Assembly (NCBI GenBank): GCA_937975705.1
Contig: CALJTX010000040.1
Span: 1-64,000 of the forward strand
DNA length: 64,000 nucleotides
Direction of reading: 5' to 3'
Origin: an uncultured Flavobacteriia bacterium
Lineage (GTDB): Bacteria > Bacteroidota > Bacteroidia > Flavobacteriales_D > Crocinitomicaceae
Under the pieces are notes generated by a model. It was given only the letters and a program-made list of their open reading frames with translations, did not search any database and was not told the DNA's origin. Made by a program: the position numbers and the translations under genes. Below, one piece after another: positions 60,434 through 64,000 of the stretch; position 1 is the stretch's first letter; each line of letters begins with the position of its first letter.

Positions 60434-63250
60434 ATGCCTAAAGATCTTTCGATCAAATCCGTTCTCATTATTGGTAGTGGTCCTATTGTAATTGGTCAAG
60501 CCTGTGAATTTGACTACTCTGGTTCTCAAGCAGCACGTTCGCTCAGAGAAGAAGGAATTGAAGTCACACTCATCAATTCCAACCCAGCCACCATCATGAC
60601 CGACAAGGTTGTTGCAGACAACGTCTATCTACAACCCCTCGAGCCAGAAAGTATTGTCAAGATCCTCCAAAACCATCAAATTGACGCCGTTCTCCCTACA
60701 ATGGGTGGCCAAACGGCACTCAATCTCTGTATTCAGTGCGATGAAATGGGCATCTGGGAACAACACGGCGTGCGCATTATTGGCGTAGATATCAACGCCA
60801 TCGAAATTACCGAAAACCGCGAAGCATTCCGCGAACTCATGCTCAAAATTGGTGTGCCTATGGCGCCTCAAAAAACAGCAAAATCCTTTCTGGAGGGCAA
60901 AGAAATTGCCCAAGAATTTGGCTTTCCACTTTGCATTCGCCCTTCTTACACCCTTGGTGGTTCAGGAGCCAGTATTTTACACGAACCCAAAGAATTCGAT
61001 AATCTTTTAGAGCGTGGCTTGCAACTTTCTCCGATCCATGAGGTCATGATAGACAAAGCGCTTTTAGGTTGGAAAGAATACGAGCTAGAGCTCTTGCGCG
61101 ATGCCAACGACAACGTCGTGATCATCTGTTCGATCGAAAACTTCGACCCAATGGGTATCCACACCGGAGACTCCATCACCGTGGCCCCGGCCATGACGCT
61201 CTCCGACACCACTTTCCAAAAAATGCGCGACATGGCCATCAACATGATGCGCTCCATCGGCAATTTTGCGGGTGGTTGTAATGTGCAGTTTGCGGTTTCT
61301 CCAGATAACAACGAGGACATCATCGCTATTGAAATCAATCCGCGTGTGTCGCGTTCATCTGCATTGGCCTCAAAGGCAACTGGCTATCCGATCGCAAAAA
61401 TTGCCTCCAAATTGGCAATTGGTTATCACCTCAATGAGCTCAGTAACCAAATCACCAAAACAACTTCTGCGCTTTTTGAACCAACCCTAGACTACGTTAT
61501 CGTCAAAATTCCGCGCTGGAATTTCAACAAATTTCCTGGTACCAATCGCCAACTTGGCCTTCAAATGAAGTCTGTAGGAGAGGTTATGGGTATTGGCCGC
61601 AGTTTCCAAGAAGCACTGCAAAAAGCGTGTCAGTCTCTCGAGATCAACCGCAACGGTTTAGGAGCCGACGGCAAAGAACTCACCAACCAAAACGAAATAC
61701 TCAATTCCTTAGAATTTGCGAGCTGGAACCGCTTGTTTCATATCTACGATGCCATCAAATTGGGTATTCCGTTCAAAACCATCGTCGAAAAAACCAAAAT
61801 CGACATCTGGTTCTTGAAGCAAATCGAAGACCTCATCAAGCTAGAGCGCAAAATTGAAAAGTTTCACCTCGAAAATATTCCTCAAGAGCTGCTCTTTGAA
61901 GCCAAGCAAAAAGGGTATGCCGATCGTCAGGTTGCACACCTCTTGCGCTGTTTAGAGTCAGAAGTGTATCAAAAAAGAAAAGATTTTGGAATCAACCGCG
62001 TTTATAAACTTGTAGACACCTGTGCTGCTGAGTTTGAAGCACAAACACCATACTACTATTCTACCTTTGAATACGAGAACGAAAGTGTGGTAAGCGAGCG
62101 GCCAAAAGTGGTCGTATTGGGCTCAGGCCCTAACCGCATTGGCCAGGGTATTGAATTCGACTACTCTTGCGTACACGGTGTGTTGGCAGCCAAAGAATGT
62201 GGCTACGAAACCATCATGATCAACTGCAACCCAGAGACCGTTTCCACAGACTTCGATACCGCCGACAAACTCTATTTTGAGCCCGTATTCTGGGAACACA
62301 TCTACGACATCATTCAGCACGAGAAGCCAATTGGCGTAATCGTTCAGTTAGGTGGCCAAACCGCGCTCAAATTGGCAGAAAAACTCGAGCGCTATGGCAT
62401 TCCAATTCTCGGTACCTCTTATGAAGCACTTGACTTAGCCGAAGACCGCGGTCGTTTCTCCAAACTCCTCGAAAAAAACAACGTGCCTTTTCCGCAGTAC
62501 GGAGTAGTGGAGAGCGCTGAGCAAGCTATAGAACTTTCTGAAACCCTTGGTTTTCCACTTTTAGTACGCCCTTCTTATGTCTTGGGTGGGCAAAAAATGA
62601 AAATCGTCATCAACAAAGAAGAGCTCGAACACCATGTCGTAGACATCCTCAACGAAATGGGCAACAACCAAATCTTGCTAGACCACTTCTTGGGTGGCGC
62701 CATTGAAGCTGAGGCTGACGCCATCTGCGACGGCGAAAATGTCTACATAATTGGCATCATGCAACACATCGAACCAGCAGGTATCCACTCCGGCGATTCT
62801 TACGCTGTTTTGCCGCCTTACAACCTTGGCGACTTCGTCATGACGCAAATAGAAGACATCACCAAGAAAATTGCCGTAGAACTCAAAACGGTGGGCTTGC
62901 TCAATATCCAATTTGCCATCAAAGACGACAAAGTATACGTAATTGAAGCCAATCCACGCGCTTCACGTACTGTGCCATTTATTGCGAAGGCTTACGACGA
63001 ACCATATGTCAACTACGCCACTAAAGTCATGCTTGGTCACAACAAAGTCACCGACTTTAATTTTCAGCCACGCAAAGAAGGATACGCCATTAAAATCCCG
63101 GTTTTCTCCTATGAGAAATTCCCAGATGTCAAAAAAGAGTTGGGTCCAGAGATGAAATCTACAGGTGAAGCCATCCGTTTCATCAAAGATTTAAAGGATC
63201 CTTTCTTTACCAAAATTTACGCCGAAAGAAATATGCACCTTTCGCGCTAA
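60434..63250 (+). CDS. carB: Carbamoyl-phosphate synthase large subunit without allosteric domain
   Basis: CarB makes carbamoyl phosphate from bicarbonate, ammonia and two ATP for pyrimidines and arginine. The protein has two ATP-grasp halves: the first begins SVLIIGSGPIVIGQACEFDYSG, the second (about 550) VVVLGSGPNRIGQGIEFDYS. Both have the RPSYTLGGSG/RPSYVLGGQK loops and ANPRASRTVPF. At 938 residues it ends with MKSTGEAIRFIKDLKDPFF. The E. coli enzyme (about 1070) continues with an MGS-like allosteric domain that is absent here. The short form is usual for flavobacterial CarB, so this is not a truncation. carA is not adjacent. Confidence 0.96.
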   Translation: MPKDLSIKSVLIIGSGPIVIGQACEFDYSGSQAARSLREEGIEVTLINSNPATIMTDKVVADNVYLQPLEPESIVKILQNHQIDAVLPTMGGQTALNLCIQCDEMGIWEQHGVRIIGVDINAIEITENREAFRELMLKIGVPMAPQKTAKSFLEGKEIAQEFGFPLCIRPSYTLGGSGASILHEPKEFDNLLERGLQLSPIHEVMIDKALLGWKEYELELLRDANDNVVIICSIENFDPMGIHTGDSITVAPAMTLSDTTFQKMRDMAINMMRSIGNFAGGCNVQFAVSPDNNEDIIAIEINPRVSRSSALASKATGYPIAKIASKLAIGYHLNELSNQITKTTSALFEPTLDYVIVKIPRWNFNKFPGTNRQLGLQMKSVGEVMGIGRSFQEALQKACQSLEINRNGLGADGKELTNQNEILNSLEFASWNRLFHIYDAIKLGIPFKTIVEKTKIDIWFLKQIEDLIKLERKIEKFHLENIPQELLFEAKQKGYADRQVAHLLRCLESEVYQKRKDFGINRVYKLVDTCAAEFEAQTPYYYSTFEYENESVVSERPKVVVLGSGPNRIGQGIEFDYSCVHGVLAAKECGYETIMINCNPETVSTDFDTADKLYFEPVFWEHIYDIIQHEKPIGVIVQLGGQTALKLAEKLERYGIPILGTSYEALDLAEDRGRFSKLLEKNNVPFPQYGVVESAEQAIELSETLGFPLLVRPSYVLGGQKMKIVINKEELEHHVVDILNEMGNNQILLDHFLGGAIEAEADAICDGENVYIIGIMQHIEPAGIHSGDSYAVLPPYNLGDFVMTQIEDITKKIAVELKTVGLLNIQFAIKDDKVYVIEANPRASRTVPFIAKAYDEPYVNYATKVMLGHNKVTDFNFQPRKEGYAIKIPVFSYEKFPDVKKELGPEMKSTGEAIRFIKDLKDPFFTKIYAERNMHLSR

Positions 63251-63265
63251 GTTTCGCGCCTGTGC

Positions 63266-63298
63266 TTTGTGATTAGGCCACGGCTTTTCGTATATTTG
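63266..63298 (+). promoter_or_regulatory. Promoter TTTG-N21-TATATTTG for the polyprenyl synthase gene
   Basis: TTTG (63266-63269) and TATATTTG (63291-63298) are 21 bases apart. The ATG follows 4 bases after the -7 box, so the mRNA would be leaderless. Confidence 0.7.
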
Positions 63299-63302
63299 TT
63301 AG

Positions 63303-64000
63303 ATGCAGCGCCTAGACGACATCACCGCACCAATTCAGCAAGAATTAGTGGATTTTGAAATCCATTTTCAAAACGCCATGCATGCCGATGTCGCTTTGCT
63401 CGATAAAGTAACGAGCTATATTGTCAAGCGCAAAGGCAAGCAATTGCGTCCCATGTTTGTTTTTCTGAGCGCCAAAATGCTCGGCGACATCAACCCTATT
63501 ACTTTTGACGCCACCACATTAGTAGAGCTACTGCATACAGCTACGCTTGTTCACGACGACGTCGTAGACGACGCTGCCGAACGCCGCGGTTTTTTCTCTG
63601 TCAATGCGCTTTGGAAAAACAAAATCGCCGTATTGGTCGGCGACTACATGCTCTCGCGTATATTGTTGCTCTCCATAGAAAAGCGCAACATGGACCTCCT
63701 CGAAATTGTTGCCCGAGCTGTTCAAGAAATGTCCGAAGGTGAGTTGCTGCAAATCGAAAAAGCCCGCCACTTAGATATCACCGAAGCGGTTTATTACGAA
63801 GTCATTCGCAAAAAAACAGCATCGCTCATTGCCACTTGTTGTGAAGCAGGAGCGCTGAGCGTAGGCGCGCAGTCTGAACGCGCTAAGCTCCGTCAGTTCG
63901 GCGAACTCATCGGTTTGGCATTTCAGATCAAAGACGACATCTTCGATTACGGTACAGGCGAACACATCGGTAAGCCAACAGGTATTGATATCCGCGAGCA
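63303..64000 (+). CDS. Polyprenyl diphosphate synthase (partial, N-terminal part)
   Basis: The reading frame from ATG 63303 is open to the window edge (232 residues). It has KGKQLRPMFVF near residue 45, the first Asp-rich motif HDDVVDD (84-90) followed by AAERRG, the GDYMLSR helix, and the second Asp-rich motif KDDIFDYG (about 210). The RRG and HDDVVDD context fit the trans-prenyl synthases that make the octaprenyl/heptaprenyl chain of quinones (IspB-like). Chain length cannot be judged from the part seen. It is cut by the window, not truncated. Confidence 0.92.
   Translation, partial: MQRLDDITAPIQQELVDFEIHFQNAMHADVALLDKVTSYIVKRKGKQLRPMFVFLSAKMLGDINPITFDATTLVELLHTATLVHDDVVDDAAERRGFFSVNALWKNKIAVLVGDYMLSRILLLSIEKRNMDLLEIVARAVQEMSEGELLQIEKARHLDITEAVYYEVIRKKTASLIATCCEAGALSVGAQSERAKLRQFGELIGLAFQIKDDIFDYGTGEHIGKPTGIDIRE

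Noticed and set aside
60434..63250. CarB as a truncated or frameshifted gene
   Set aside because: It ends cleanly where the family's shorter form ends, and both catalytic halves are intact; the next bases do not continue the allosteric domain.

Overview
The window comes from a Bacteroidota chromosome, most likely order Flavobacteriales. Five signs point there. There are many secreted proteins with type IX secretion (T9SS) C-terminal sorting domains of both the short type A and the gliding-associated type B. Promoters match TTG/TTTG ... TAnnTTTG, and Shine-Dalgarno sequences are scarce. BshA (bacillithiol) is present. The isocitrate dehydrogenase is the long Thermus/Rickettsia type. CarB lacks the C-terminal allosteric domain, as in flavobacterial CarB. 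No rRNA, tRNA, CRISPR array, insertion sequence or phage gene was seen, and no gap between genes exceeds 300 bases.

Layout. 1-2185 (minus): the start of a DsbD-like thiol-disulfide reductase, a stand-alone DsbD N-terminal-like protein, and tsaD. 2210-9488 (plus): tamB, accC, sucC, ending in a strong terminator. 9751-12554 (plus): an AT-rich pair of unrecognised envelope genes, one of them kelch + membrane helix + possible winged helix. 12683-15473 (plus): icd and pyrC. 15551-30602 (plus): a long AT-rich accessory block for surface proteins. It carries four paralogues of an unnamed secreted domain (here called the VEKYY domain), a TonB-dependent receptor, a FISUMP lipoprotein, a small outer-membrane barrel, and three large T9SS cargo proteins with beta-helix, Ig-like, cohesin-like, dockerin-like and PKD modules. 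30756-31253: a small membrane protein. 31263-38997 (minus): nitronate monooxygenase-like gene, an M16 peptidase pair, a T9SS type B giant and a GT9 glycosyltransferase in tight order. 39048-44172 (plus): a second T9SS type B giant and an M42 aminopeptidase. 44209-45295 (minus): folD and a YbcJ-like S4 protein. 45358-49671 (plus): small barrel protein, bshA, elbB, meaB, and a duplicated-repeat protein. 49682-57370 (minus): CotH protein, SprB-repeat protein, Crp/Fnr regulator, DUF983. 57546-64000 (plus): dnaK, alpha/beta hydrolase, carB, and the start of a polyprenyl diphosphate synthase.

How the genes fit together. The housekeeping genes cover TCA cycle (sucC, icd), pyrimidine synthesis (pyrC, carB), one-carbon metabolism (folD), carboxylation and B12-linked propionyl metabolism (accC, meaB), thiol redox (dsbD-like, bshA), tRNA modification (tsaD) and chaperoning (dnaK). 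The most unusual part is the 15-kb surface block. Its gene overlaps link VEKYY proteins to a TonB-dependent receptor, and hairpins between its last genes could set their ratios. This looks like an outer-surface capture or attachment system, but its substrate cannot be read from the sequence. A second recurring theme is TAnnTTTG boxes lying only 3-8 bases from start codons, which suggests leaderless mRNAs.
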